A DNA stretch of 64,000 nucleotides from Tilletia caries (lineage: Eukaryota; Basidiomycota; Exobasidiomycetes; Tilletiales; Tilletiaceae): NCBI GenBank assembly GCA_032718865.1, contig JALUTQ010000046.1, positions 1,488,001 to 1,552,000 of the forward strand. The letters are read 5' to 3'. Below are positions 22,940 to 34,619 of the stretch, piece by piece. Under the pieces are notes generated by a model. The model worked only from the letters and a program-made list of their open reading frames with translations. It had not been told where the DNA came from and did no database searches. Within the stretch, counting starts at the first letter, position 1. Every line of letters starts with the position of its first letter. A program made the translations under genes and the position numbers.

Positions 22940-24526
22940 TTTCATTGCGCAGCACTTATGAATCTTTACAGACGAGCCTGCTCTCCTTTTCAACAGACAG
23001 AGGGGGCATTGTTGTGAGAACTACTCCGGAGAATTCATTGTGTTGATGGTGGAAACAGGAACGAGCAAGGAGCTGGCGCCAGAGACATATCTCACTGTTG
23101 AGAACGCGGCGAAGGGGAACGCGACTCGCGAGCGCGATTCGGAGCTTGCCTGACGGCGACGACGCGGTGGTGGCGAGTGAGAGACGAATAGTCGAAAGTC
23201 GAAACCGTCGCGTCGCCGATCAGACCGTTACAGATCCCCAAACTTGCAATGCTAGTCGCATTAAACGTCATCTGTGTGCCAGAGGGAAAGTGAGGAAAAA
23301 GGATTTAAAAGAAAGGCAAAGACAGTAAGCAGTATGGTGGGGAAAGAAGAAGGTCTGAGGAGAGGGAAAGAAGGAGGTAAGCTGGAAAGAAAAGGCGAGC
23401 GAACAGCGGTAAAAAAAGAAGTGTAAGTCATAAGGGAAGGGCAGTTCGATCATTCGATGTGCATGAACAGTTCAATTCTTGAAAGATTTGCAATGGTTTG
23501 ATTTCATTCTGGAAAAAAGGAGTAGTAAGTTAGTGCGGAGGACGATGAAGGAGCAACAGGAAGAGGAGCAACAGGAAGGGTTACTCACAATCATATATTA
23601 CGCCAGATCTTCAGTCTACACCTGTTTCAAAAATGACGTGGTTTCCCCCCATATTTTCACACGAAATGCTCGGGAGAGGGTCTGCTGCATCACTGACATG
23701 ACCTCTCCCAGGATAGCCCACCCACACTTCCCAATTCCTCCACCCTCGGGTCGGAGTGATCGGGCACGCGCATGTAGAGCTGACGCGGCCCCACTCCTGA
23801 CCCCGAGACGCCTCCCAAACCCCCCTCCCCCCCCAAAAGTGCGCAACGTCTGATAGTGGTTGAAAAGAAGAGAAATTGTGTAGAGAGAAGATTGTCAATC
23901 AGCTTTGAATGCCTGGAAACATGTAGCAGCAGTTTCCAGGCTTACCTGGTTCTGGCTTTGATGCCTTGATGGTAAATGATAATCTGCGTGGCGTGGAGAA
24001 GGAGCGACGTAGCAGAGCTAAAGTCAGAACTCAGAACAGAGAACTGAGAAGTGTCTGACAATTGCGAACGGTGATACTCACCATTGTGCTCAGCCCGCAG
24101 CCGCGAGGTCCAAGGCAGCAGACGCGCGCCGACTGCGGGCGGCAGAGATCGGCCTCGGATGCGCGTGGGCGTGGGGGCGCGCCAGCGCGCGGCAGAAAGG
24201 AAACTGTCAAGGAGAAAGAGGCCTGCTATCTGTTGGAACTTGGAAGAGGAGAAGACAGAAGAGTCGGCATGGTGAGTTCAGAGATGTGAGATGAGTGAAG
24301 AGATGGATCAGCAAGGTGAGTGCAGACTGCAGAGCGAGTATGGGTGGTGCTGGGTGTACATACCCACACAGGCCATGACCGTTCCTCGAAACCTGGTCTC
24401 GAGCTGTGACCAAAGCGTCTCTGACTCTAATTAAAGGAGTTCGGGGAATGTGTGCTGAGACGAGTTCTTTGGATTTGGCTGGTATAATACAACAACGCTC
24501 GAGGCGAACAGTGGTCATGGTCCTTG
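22940..24526. other. No supportable gene
   Basis: 3' flank of the MULE transposase. Contains A-rich and C-rich stretches but no recognisable domain or RNA gene. No terminal repeat of the MULE was found. Confidence 0.4.
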
Positions 24527-24606
24527 CTGTGTTCGCCCCGGGCGAAGGTGAAAATGCTTCGCCCCGGGGGGGCGAACCTTCGCCCGGGGGAGTAGATTAG
24601 AATCAC
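24527..24606. mobile_element. Short GC-rich foldback element, second member
   Basis: Repeated GTTCGCCCCGGGCGAA and GCTTCGCCCCGGGG words, ending GGGGGAGTAGATTAGAATCACC. This edge is the reverse complement of the left edge of the 9016 element, with few differences. No target duplication was assigned. Confidence 0.5.
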
Positions 24607-24646
24607 CCATCTCTCAGCCCTCTCTCACTTACAATCTCTATCTACA

Positions 24647-25810
24647 ATGGCGTACAGACCTGATACAGACCTTTGTCGCGCCGCTCGGGCTCAACTTGCC
24701 ACTTCATCACTTACGGCCAATAGAGCGATCTGCTCCTCCTAGTATCCTCAATCAGCAAATCCACTCGCATGGGGAAGGCAGCGGCGCTACTTCAGTCGGG
24801 TATGTAGGGAGAAGGCAGAACTCGAGGCCCAACTTCGGACCAAGGAAGTCGAGCTCGAAGTACTCAAGGCCAACCAAAAATCTATCAAGGGCGAGGTCAA
24901 GGCGAGCACAACGTAAGTCTGACACTTTTCTCTTACCCTTTCTGTTTTTGGATGCTGACAGCTGAAATCCCTGTTTACATTCTCTCTTTAAATTACAGTT
25001 CTAGTCGCACCGCGGAGACCAAGGAACGTAATAAGCTCAAGGAAACAAAGCGTGCGCTCGAAAATGACATCGACCACATTAAGCTGTGATCAGCACCATC
25101 TTTTCTTTCAGTCCCTTCTGACCGTCTTCTAACTTTTTTTTCATAGTGACAATAGCGCCGAGCGGATGACCTGGGAGACCGAACTTCAGCAACTTCAGGC
25201 CGACCTGAATCTGTTTTGGAGCGTCTTCCAGGGTACCACTCTTCCTCGTGTCCGCCGCGCTCCTAGCTCCAGTGAAACTGTGAGACTGTGAGCACTTCTC
25301 GCAAGTTTAGGATCATCCGACCCAACGCCGATGATCCTTGGGCTTGATTTTCTATTGTCCTCCATAGCATGTGGTTGTATCAAGCTCTGTCGGCATAGTA
25401 ATCACAGTATGTCACTCTATCCACCCTTTGTTCAATTTCGGGAGGCATTCTATGATCAGATGTTAGTCGATAGTTGTATTGATGAATGATCGATCGACTT
25501 TGCTCCTGACTTTCCTCGCTCATCTCAAACCATCCACAGTACACAGATCACGCAGCTGCGAATTGCACAGGCTCTAACTATCTCGAAGAGCTATCAGTGC
25601 GTAGTGTTGCAGATCCAATTTCTCTCTTCAAGTTCCCTTTTCTTTCTTTGATTATGACCACCATGAACTACAGGAAGAGCGTTATGGTCTATACAGAGTA
25701 TGGAGAGAGCGCTGCCAATTATGGGACAGAGAGACGGAGAAAAGGAAGTGCATTCGAGATAGGACTGAGAGGAAGCTGTGATGGCAGTGGTGCAGGGGGC
25801 TGTCGAGGGT
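24647..25810 (+). CDS. Possible multi-exon coiled-coil protein, unrecognised
   Basis: I do not recognise this gene. ATG 24647 opens MAYRPDTDLCRAARAQLATS. Later segments look like a heptad coiled coil broken by short introns: EKAELEAQLRTKEVELEVLK (about 24810-24915, GTAAGT donor), SSRTAETKERNKLKETKRAL (from about 25000), ERMTWETELQQLQADLNLFW (from about 25150), and perhaps QITQLRIAQALTISKSYQ joined to RYGLYRVWRERCQLWDRETE near 25680-25750. The exon joins are only approximate, and exon 1 runs into a stop unless spliced. It could be a relic. No transposon domain is visible in it. Confidence 0.35.
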
Positions 25811-25939
25811 GAGGAGGGAGGAAGCTCAAAGCTACGCCTTGCTGCGGGTGAGATCGAGGGTGAAGTGGACATCACCGAGTCGCCGAGATTGCTGCAATAC
25901 ATGACTGGTCGACTGGGGGCATCCAATTAGGTGTGGTCA

Positions 25940-26320
25940 ATGATCTGTGGGCAGGCCCGTGATAAGACGAATCAGTGTGCTTTTTCTGCTGTATGCTAAT
26001 CACAGTGGAAAGGAGGGGTTCCGATTACCGCTTATGTTCCAAACTCACCTCGCGACTGGTAAAATGTCAGTGATCCCAGTCTCCGGAGCTTCGAAGAGCG
26101 CACTCGCCGACGTAGTGGATGATTGTTTGCAGATCCTTCGGATGAGGCGCTGCCGCCGAACAGGGAACAAAGGGAGGTGGCTTTTCGGAGATCGAAGACG
26201 TGCAAGAGGTCGTCGGAGACGAAGACACGCTCCAGGAAGATAGACGTGCTGAGGAAGAGAAAAAAGAAGCGTGATGAGAATACACGCGTGTAGAACGGCT
26301 CACAGAAGGGTAGGAAAGAA
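25940..26320. other. No supportable gene
   Basis: Open frames here are short, without splice support or a recognisable domain. Confidence 0.4.
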
Positions 26321-26577
26321 CAGGGCTCGGCACGACTATGGGACTTACGACTATCACGACTATAGCCTCATATGACTATGCTCCAAAAAATGTAAGACAA
26401 TAGTCGCCATAGTCGTTAAAAATCTGGTCTAAAATTGTTTTTGCGACTATAGTCGGACAATAGCTGAACGTCAAGGCTACAGTCGCAGCAAAGAATTCGG
26501 CTATAGTCCGACTATAGTGTGTCATCAGTCGTGGTATGAATATAGCTAGGAGTTGCGACTATAGCCGCAGGCCCGAC
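26321..26577. mobile_element. Palindrome-tiled element (GACTATAGTC family)
   Basis: Starts CAGGGCTCGGCACGACTAT and ends near GACTATAGCCGCAGGCCC. It is filled with GACTATAGTC and fragments in both orientations. The outer edge resembles the CAAGGCTCGGCAA hAT termini. No clean 8-bp target duplication was found, so the right end may be eroded. Confidence 0.65.
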
Positions 26578-26837
26578 CGCCACCGATATTACCCAGACTC
26601 TTTAGAGTTGGGTTTCTGGAGGCGGTCAGCCTTACGGCCGTACCACTAAAACATACATCACTAGAAAAAACTTTTTATTTTCGTCCTCAAACCGCCTGAA
26701 TTTTTCACACGAGGATGATATCCAAATCCTCTGTTACGCCGCCCAGGAATGGCCCTTATCCGATTATGGCGATGGGTACCTCGTTCGAGTCGAGGTGGTG
26801 AGGATGCGGAGATTGTTGTGGGCGCTCTCCTGGAGAT

Positions 26838-26915
26838 ACCATGGTGCGCACCTCGGAGCATTTCCGTGGAACATCATGGAACGCATGGAACAAATTTTTA
26901 GCTGCGCACTCTCGA
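26838..26915 (-). repeat. 77-bp dispersed repeat, inverted relative to 45257-45333
   Basis: The reverse complement contains CCATGCGTTCCATGATGTTC and CCGAGGTGCGCACCATG, matching 45257-45333 with few differences. The other copy lies just upstream of the pogo transposase gene, so it may be a terminal region of that family. Confidence 0.75.
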
Positions 26916-27357
26916 CGCGCTCGACGCCCGACAAGGCTCCATCGCTTCACCCACCAGTCACCACCGTCCTCGACATCTATGGATCACCAATTTCAATCCC
27001 TTGGGTTCTGACTGCTCACCGCCCACTGCGTTACTGATTGCTCACTCCTGTTCTGTTTTTCCTCGCTCACCTTGATCACAATCTCCGCTGTGCTTCCAGC
27101 CTCACTCCGTCTCAGGCCTCAGCATCTCCTTTATCGTCACCCAAGGTGCTTCAACAAGGTGCGTTCGCGAGTCACTGCTTCCAGCACGCTCGCAGTTTTG
27201 CTCACTTCACTTCTCTTTCTTTATCATCTCGACACGACAGGGATAGCTGCTGGCCTTCGTAACGGTCCGATGCTCTCCTCGCCAGCCTCGGCTCCAACAT
27301 TATGGGTGAGAGCAGTCTAGTCGTTGAGCTTCCAACCCGTCCTCTCCCACCCCTCCC

Positions 27358-27486
27358 TCTCTGCAGAGTGTCGAGATGACCAACGCAACAGCAAACTTCG
27401 CTGACCTATACATCTTCCGCGTCACCATTGAAGGCATTTTCCCACTCATAACCACGCCGATCCCGCAGACGCGAGCTCCTGCTCCC

Positions 27487-27537
<51 letters not shown>

Positions 27538-27715
27538 GCCCATGCCCGACATTCTACGTCGGCAGCGCAGCACCTTCCAGGTACCACCGAGAGTTCAGCT
27601 CATGCATGGCCGTCCCCGTCCCCGTAGGCGTAAACTCATTCGAATTGTAAGCCGAAGCACCCGCCCCCTCCTATATCCCAGAAACTGACCTGCTAGGGGT
27701 CACCGTCATAGCTTG
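27358..27715 (+). pseudogene. ASF1-like histone chaperone fragment, copy 1
   Basis: ASF1 binds H3-H4 dimers. The fragment NATANFADLYIFRVTIEGIF resembles the first strands of ASF1 (the N..A.F.DP..F.ITFE region). Then comes a Pro-Ala repeat encoded by a GCTCCT microsatellite, then IPETDLLGVTVI, resembling the later SVTVILL strand. The middle of the domain is missing. The DNA on both sides of the repeat matches 28790-28890, so this is a rearranged duplicate of copy 2. Non-functional as seen. Confidence 0.5.
27474..27542. repeat. GCTCCT hexanucleotide microsatellite
   Basis: About 11 near-perfect tandem units of GCTCCT, coding Pro-Ala in the local frame. It has expanded inside the ASF1-like fragment. 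Confidence 0.95.
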
Positions 27716-28792
27716 TCATCGATCGTGACCTCCATCACTTTCTCTCTTTTCTCTCTCTCTACCAGCACATACTACAGCCACACACACACACTCACCACTC
27801 TCCCCGCCATCATGCTCGCAACTGTCGCAGCACGCAGTACAAACACAGCCATGCGCTTCCCAGCAGCATCCTCTACCTCATCAGCATTCGCACACGCCGT
27901 CACCCGCCCGTCCACATGTTCGTGTCATTTGCAGCAGAGTCGAGTGGCTCTTTAAGCCCTGAATCATTCGATTCCGGCGCGCTATCTACGACGGCATCGT
28001 CAGAGGTGCTAGAAGCAGCCTTCTACATTCCAACTCGCGGTCTCAGGAGGGCACGACAGGCGTGGCGGGCGAAAGTGGAGACGCGCACCGACGGTTTCTT
28101 CTTTTCGTATCACGCGGTGTTGGCCAATCGTTGGGGTACAGTTGCTCGTCCTGTCTTCGCTGACTTACGTTGCTATCTTCCCTCCTTTCAATCATTCTGC
28201 TCCCTCCCCCCATCCCTTCTGCCCCCTTTTCAAGCCTCATCCCTTTCTCTTCAGCTTTTCACACGGTACTCTCAGCGAAGCACAGGAGCTTCGCCCTCCG
28301 GCGGCTGGCCAGGATGCTACTGCGACCTATGATGTCAACGAAGAAGCTAGTCCCATTCCTTGCGCTCGCTGCCCTCGCTCCAGCCGACAGGGCTCTCCCG
28401 ACCCAAGGGCTATCATCGACAGACACAATGTGGGCAGTCCATACTCCTGACCCACTCAGGCCACGTTCCGACAGAGACTGACATCATTGCTTTGGGATTA
28501 CGAACGCCCTCCCTCCATGACCCTTTGCAGAAGCACAGCCTCCTCAACTCGACAAAGCCAATACCGACGACGACGGTCCCTATTGAAGTCCCCTTCTCGG
28601 CAGGAGGAGAGTCATACGCCTACAACCTCTGCAACTCGCTCAACGAGGAGGCCTTTGCCTCCAAGTTCGAGCTGACGACAAGACTGTCCATCGTCTATCT
28701 CCAGGTAAGCGCAGAACTCAGCAAGCAAGCCCATCTTCCACCCTCCCGTCTTCAGTCACTCACATCCGCCCTCTCCCTTCCCTCTCTGCAGA

Positions 28793-29170
28793 ATGTCGAG
28801 ATGAACAACGCAACTGCAGACTTCGGTCGAAGCGCCCGCCCCCTCTAAGATCCCAGAAACCGACCTGCTAGGGGTCACCGTCATCCTCCTTACCGCCTCC
28901 TACAAGGACGCCGAGTTCATCGGGGTCGGCTATCACGTGAATAACTTTCTCGAGAAGGCGTATCTGGAGTCAAGGCCGGATTTACAGGAGTAAGTCGATG
29001 ATCCGAACAAGGCTTTGGATCTTCACAAGGTCGATCTGGACGTCACCAAGCTGAGGAGAGAGGTGCTTGTCTTCGAGTCGTGGTGAGTTTACTATCTCTC
29101 ACACACTTCTCGCAGTGTCAGACCTTTGAACATCAGTCTCACTACGCAGGGATTTTGAGGATGCCGCGGC
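28793..29170 (+). pseudogene. ASF1-like histone chaperone fragment, copy 2
   Basis: Segments in order: NVEMNNATADF right after a CTGCAG acceptor, IPETDLLGVTVILLTASYKD, then EFIGVGYHVNNFLEKAYLE and DLDVTKLRREVLVFESWDFE. The middle block matches the ASF1 pattern VTVILL..SY...EF.RVGYYVNN closely, and the last resembles the ASF1 C-terminal strand. Most of the N-terminal half of the domain is missing. A preceding open exon at about 28560-28705 (FSAGGESYAYNLCNSLNEEA) is unrecognised. Probably a decayed or captured host gene. ASF1 is a histone H3-H4 chaperone, and this relic lies about 7 kb from the transposon-borne H3 gene. Confidence 0.55.
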
Positions 29171-29734
29171 GGTAAAGTCGCAGGCGCGTCAACTAATCAG
29201 CTCAGCGATGAAGGGTTTTATGACCTAGCTGTTTCTCGCGCATGCTCTCTCTTCCTGCCCGTCTCTCATTCGGTTCGTCCAGACAATGTACGAGTTTATC
29301 CAGCTCGCGCTCTCCATCTCGCCAGATGAGGGAAATGAGTTTTTTGGGAACCTGACCACCACTCACTCATCCAACGCACTTGCAGCTCACCAGGTCACTC
29401 CAGTATTCGAAGCGTTGGCTTTGGACAGGCCACACGATATATGAGAAGACAAGCTGACCATATTCCCTCGCAGGCGCTTCTTCTCATCAAGCGCAAGGTT
29501 GTGGCTATATAAAGGTTGACGCTTCTCCCTTCTATTTTCCCTTTTTCTGCCTCCACTCTATGCTACTTCGCAGACTGCTCCATCCAGCACCTTTCACCGC
29601 GGTACACTCAAATTCACATCGACCGCCTCGACAAACCCGTGCGAGGAAGTGATCGCTGCCTTCCCCAACTTCGCATCCGCTGAGCAGGAACAGAGCCTGC
29701 CCGGTCTCGAGAAAGACCTCAAGCCAGGCGCAGC

Positions 29735-31003
29735 TTGAATCTGTGTGGTTATCATGCAGGAAAAGTTCTTGTCCCCACCTCTGAGCACATCAACCGTCTC
29801 GTAACTTGCCGTCTCGCCTGGGACGTTCTCGGCGCCTCCAACCTCGTCATTGCCCGCATGGACTCCGAGTCAGCCAAGCTCATCTCGAGCACCATCGACG
29901 CTTGTGACCACGAGTTTGTGCTTCGGCTGGGACGATGCGAACGGGTCCAAGCTCAGTCTTGCGGACACGTTGGCCAAGGCGGACGCTGCGGGTAAAGTGG
30001 GCGCCGAGTTGGGTCAGGTTGAGAAGGAGTGGATGGACGGCATCACACTGAAGACGTGGGATGAAGGTACGACATGACTTCCTCTATTCATGACTTTGGG
30101 CCACCTGAGCTGATTTCCATCATTATCGCCTCCCTCATTCGCAGCTGTGATCGATCACAATGAAAACAATGCATCTGGCATCGAAGCATATCGATCCAAA
30201 CTGGCCGCCGCAGCGAAGGCGTCCTCCAGCCTGGTACCCATCTCCCAAGCGCGGGCCATCGCCGCCAAGGTATTCGGCGGTTCCGACAAGCTCCCACACC
30301 GGAGCTGGGACGCACCCCGGACAAAGGAAGGCTCTTACCACTTCCGAGGTGGCGTCGCTCCCGCACTCAAGCGTGTCAAGGCCTTTGCGCCGTACTCGGA
30401 TCTGCTGTGGCTGGAGACCAAGACGCCGGACTTGGATCAGGCTCGCGGGTTCGCGGGGGAGATTCATGAGGAGTTCCCTGGCAAGTGGCTGGTGTACAAT
30501 CTGAGTCCGAGCTTCAACTGGAGTTGGCATGGCTTCAACGGTGCGTCTCGTTGCTCTTCATTGTGCTTTCGAGTCCTCTCGCTCCACACTGATGAATCTA
30601 TTGCTGTCCCTCTTCGTCAAGTCCTTCATCTGGGATCTGGCCGAGTCAGGCTTCGTCTTGCAACTCATCTCGCTCGCAGGTCTGCACTCCACCGGCATGG
30701 TGAATGGTCACCGACGAGATCAGCACACGGTTCAAGACGGAGGGTATGTTGGCGTATGTCAACTTGATCCAGCGACGGGAGAAGGAGCTCGGCTGCGACG
30801 TGCTCACTCATCAGAAGTGGAGCGGAGCTGCGTATACCGACCGGATGGTCCAGGCTGTCAGCAGGTGAGCTATTGTCGGAGAATGAGTATACCCTACGGC
30901 TTAGTGCATCAGATTACTGATTGTCCGACATTGTCTCCGATCATTTACAGCGGAAGCAGCGGGACGAGTGCGATGGGCGCGGACAACACCGAACACTCAT
31001 TCT
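29735..31003 (+). pseudogene. Isocitrate lyase, 5'-truncated and frameshifted
   Basis: Isocitrate lyase splits isocitrate to glyoxylate and succinate in the glyoxylate cycle. The C-terminal two thirds are recognisable: PTSEHINRLVTCRLAWDVLG, SNLVIARMDSESAKLISST, GAELGQVEKEWMDGI, FAPYSDLLWLETKTPDLDQA, FPGKWLVYNLSPSFNW, FIWDLAESGFVLQLISLAGL, TRFKTEGMLAYVNLIQRREK and SSGTSAMGADNTEHSF followed by a stop. Introns with GT donors remain near 30540 and 30866. Frame changes near 29930 and 30705 and the missing N-terminal half, including the catalytic KKCGH region, make this a pseudogene. An upstream open stretch (about 29600-29735) may belong to it or to another relic. Confidence 0.8.
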
Positions 31004-31299
31004 GATGGATGCGAAAGGCTTCTACGTCCGGGCGAATGGAATTTTTGAGATTGATTTCAGGATCATGCCGAGTCATTTTGAGAGAGTCATCGAGCCTATG
31101 CTACAGGTGGTGGAGAAGAAAAATGCGAAGGAGAGTGCTTTCAGGCCCGCTACATGCTGGTTCTTGATGAGGAAGAGCGAAACCGAAAAGAAGGAAAGGA
31201 CGTTCAGAAGTTCTGGAGATGGCCAAGTTGACAGCGGCCCGCGAATGCATCCCGAGAATTCAAATGGTTTGCAAGCCTGAGAGTCATCTTTTTGTACTA

Positions 31300-31400
31300 G
31301 TAACCATGTCTGAGAAATGCAATCTTCCTTACTTAGTAGCCTCGGACAGCTCTGATCACTTCCTGCGCCCGACCACGACCATGATGTCCGACACAGGGGG
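31300..31400 (+). repeat. Paralogous empty site of the 9.7-kb hAT element
   Basis: The sequence from TGAGAAATGCAATCTTCC through CTTAGTAGCCTCGGACAG to GACCACGACCATG and ACAGGGGG matches the two flanks of the big element joined together (31654-31689 plus 41385-41439), with a handful of differences and only one copy of the 8-bp target (AGCCTCGG here). It is therefore an uninterrupted relative of the insertion site. Confidence 0.92.
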
Positions 31401-32202
31401 AACCTCTGCCATTTTTTTATTTAGATTGACAGAAATGATAGATACAGTCTTCCTGATCATTGATGTCAAGGTTTGAGAGAGAAAGAGCCAGAATTGAGCA
31501 AGATTTATAAGGGCAAACTCTGCGGCCACTTAGTACCCCTGCGCGCGAGCCACATATCGAGCCAGAACTCGCCAGTGCCGCTTCTCGCAAGCATCAAGCA
31601 TCACACGATAGTCAATGACACTCTCACGCACCTTCCTGTATTAGCAATCATTTGTGAGAAATGCAATCTACCTTACTTAGTAGACTCGGCAAGGCTCGGC
31701 AACTATCTTCACTATGTAACTATGATAACTATATAGTTATAACTAATAGTGATAACTTGACTATACTTTGGGCGGCGGAGCCGCCTAGAAAAAATAGTGG
31801 CTATAACTATCTCAGATCGGCGCGGAGTGACTAATAGTTATGATAGTTATGCCTTTATGCGGCGGACGCGCAGTTCACTTGGGCAGGCCGAGATAGCTAC
31901 TAGATAGTGGCTACCCAGTAGCTGCCTAGTAGCTGGGAGTCACTCCTTGCCACTAGTAGTAGCTATCTTACCTAGCCACTAGCCTCATCAACTGACGAGC
32001 GACTGCTAGTCGATCCGAGTAGCTCTAGTTCGCTGGCTGTGGCTAGGAGTCGCTTTCTCAGTACTGCCGCCGCCCTGCCTCAATCAATCCCTCATCTCAT
32101 GCGCAGGCGCTCCCACCTTGCATCCACCACCTCCCTTCCATGGATGGCTCATTCTGATGTCTTCCAGCACCGCTCCACCACATCGTCGCACCGAAGAACG
32201 TG

Positions 32203-34594
32203 ATGGTGTCCTACCGCGAGCTGTCCAAGGAGCCATACTGTGCGCTCTCGGCTCAGAACATCAAAGTTATTCGCGCGTACGGACAGAAACAATGCTGGCC
32301 TGATCAATCCTACGATTTCGACGACATCCAAGCCCGACTGTTCTCAATACCAGATTCCCCCGCCCCGCGGTGTATTGCCTCGCTATGGGCCGCCTACCGC
32401 GATGTCGACCTTCTCCAGCTCCCGGTGGACGTCAGAGGGGCTGGTCCGTACGGACCGATGGGAGAAGAATGTCTGGCGCAGGCCGCATGTCAAGAATTCC
32501 TCACCCTCGACAGTACGGATCCCGAACGCGCTCGGCGTCTTGCTCTTCTCGCCGTTACGGAGCTAGCTGAGCTTCTCCTATCGTCGGACACCGGATTTCC
32601 TTTGGCCACCGTCCGACGGTCGATTTTCGATGGTATCCTGTACGGACGAGTCATGTTTCCCATACTTCCCTTAGCCGTGCTCTCCCGCCGCGACTCGCCA
32701 AGACCCAACTCCTTTTACGACCTCATGGATCACGACGCAGATCCATCCGATCCGGTTTCCCCTTCGCAACCGGATTGCGGTTACGATTTCGACAACTCTT
32801 CCGCGCCAGACGTGTTCCTAACCCCGCCTGCCCCCCCGACCGTCTCCCCCTCCGTCCGTCGTTCCTGCCTCCCCGAAGCCGCTGGTCCGACTCATTCCGA
32901 CCAACCTCCCAAGGCAACGTTCGAGGCTGGCCCGTCGAATGCGGCTGCGACGGCAACCCCGGAGATTGCGGACGACTTAACTATAGCCCCAACCCTGGCC
33001 ACCGCGGCGGGCTGCGATGCATCCTCGGAACGGGCGAACATAGACACGTCCACCGACCTCGTTGCGCTTCGGAAGCGGGAGGCCTGGATGAAGGTCGCGT
33101 TAGCCGCCGCTTTTCGTAAAGGGTATGTTCTAGCTGAAGAGCTTTGGGATCCTTCCGAAGGAGGGGTGGGTCGGGTTATCTCCCCTCCGTCATCGACGGA
33201 GCTCGCTGCTATCCACGAATTGAGTGGTCAGATGGACGTGATGGATGCAGACACGACCGAGGCGGCGATTGGCGAGCCTGGGGTTACCGAGTCCACAGGT
33301 TCCGACGGGGCGACTCTCCGCGTGATGGTCGAAGTTGGCGTTTCTCCTCCCTCGCGGATGATAGGGTCCCCACCTCACTGGGTCGCGCAGCCGTCTTGGC
33401 TTCCCATCAGCATCTGCTCCCCCCCGCTGTGGCCAATAACTACGGCCCACTTTATCAACCCTTCGACCCACCGCCCTACTACCAAAGCTTCGGTCGATAC
33501 GAGCAGGGCGATCGCATCGGCGCCGGCGTACATGGGCAAGTGTACAGATGCCGGGATCGCCTCACTCAACAGGTCGTCGCTGTCAAGTGGTCGAAATGCG
33601 AGGAAGCCAGACGGCCTCCGAATTCGACGCTACGGGAGATCAGCGCGCTGAAACGACTGCAACACAAGAGCATCATGTACTTGCATGCGGTAGTGTACGA
33701 CGGCATCGGAATCGGTCTCGTCTTCGGATTGGCTCAGCAAGATCTACGGGCGGTCATCAATCTGCGTGGCCGCGGATCTCTCAACGTCCCTCTCATCAAG
33801 CTGTATATGCGCCAGCTCCTGGAGGGGTTACGGTCCGTGACTCGAACGACTAATTTTTCTTATTAGTTGGCATACCTCCACGAACAAGTGAGTATCACTA
33901 CGTCTTGTAACCTGGTTTCCGATCCTCTTCATACTGATCGCACACAACTTCGTGAAGACGTGAACGTCTTCGCCACTAGAAGTACGTGCATCTGGACATC
34001 AAACCAGAGAACATCCTTTTGAATGCCGATCATCGCCTGAGGATCACGGACTTTGGTCTGGCGCGCCGGGCGGGTCCAGCAGGTGGTCAGAGGTCCGTTG
34101 TCACGATGTCGTATCGTCCTCCTGAGGTGTTCTTTCGTACACCCACCTTCACCTCGGCCGTTGACGTATTCTCGGCAGGCGTTGTACTGGCAGAAATGTT
34201 GGGTTCAGTACCATGGAGCCAGTCGGCGTGGCAACCTCTGCCTTGCTTCCAACACATGCTGGGATACCTAGGGTGTGGACCTGGAGAGGTATGGCCCGGC
34301 GCGGATAACAACCCCGGTGTCTGGCATGGCGACGATGTCGTGGGAGACGAGCCGATGCTCCTCGCCAAGAAAGGCCGGATACGGTTCCAACCACGTCCTC
34401 GGCGTATCCCGCAAGACCTGCGGTGTGTCTTCGACCATGCTGGAGACCTTCTCAAGCTCGTTGATAAGTGCCTAGAAGTTGATCCAGAGCTTAGGCCGCG
34501 AGCGAAGCATCTGCTTCGGGCCCATCCTGCATTCCAGCGGGACCCTAAACCGGCCGTTTTCGGTGTGCGTCCAGCTGTTGGCAGTATTGTATAA
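32203..34594 (+). CDS. CDK-like protein serine/threonine kinase with a novel N-terminal region (hAT cargo)
   Basis: The N-terminal ~400 residues are unrecognised (PYCALSAQNIKVIRAYGQ, ARRLALLAVTELAELLLSS), with a low-complexity Pro/Ser/Ala middle. The kinase domain runs from about 33500: glycine loop GAGVHGQVYRC, VAVKW lysine, STLREISALKRLQH, catalytic loop HLDIKPENILL, DFGLA, MSYRPPEVFF, DVFSAGVVLAEM, and a closing R in PELRPRAKHLL. All phosphotransfer residues are present. The usual HRD arginine is Leu. The activation segment resembles CDK/CMGC kinases. A frame change sits at a C7 run near 33420. Introns: about 33837-33866 (only about 30 nt, so uncertain) and 33888-33979. The ATG at 32203 is the first in frame; no upstream ATG fits. 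Its substrate is unknown. Linkage to H3 in one element suggests, without proof, a chromatin target. Confidence 0.8.
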
Positions 34595-34619
34595 CAGAGG
34601 CATACCTTCGAAGCATAGA

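Noticed and set aside
26585..26650. tRNA-like segment on the minus strand (TTTAGTGGTACGGCC)
   Set aside because: An A-box-like start but no B box at the expected distance and no cloverleaf.
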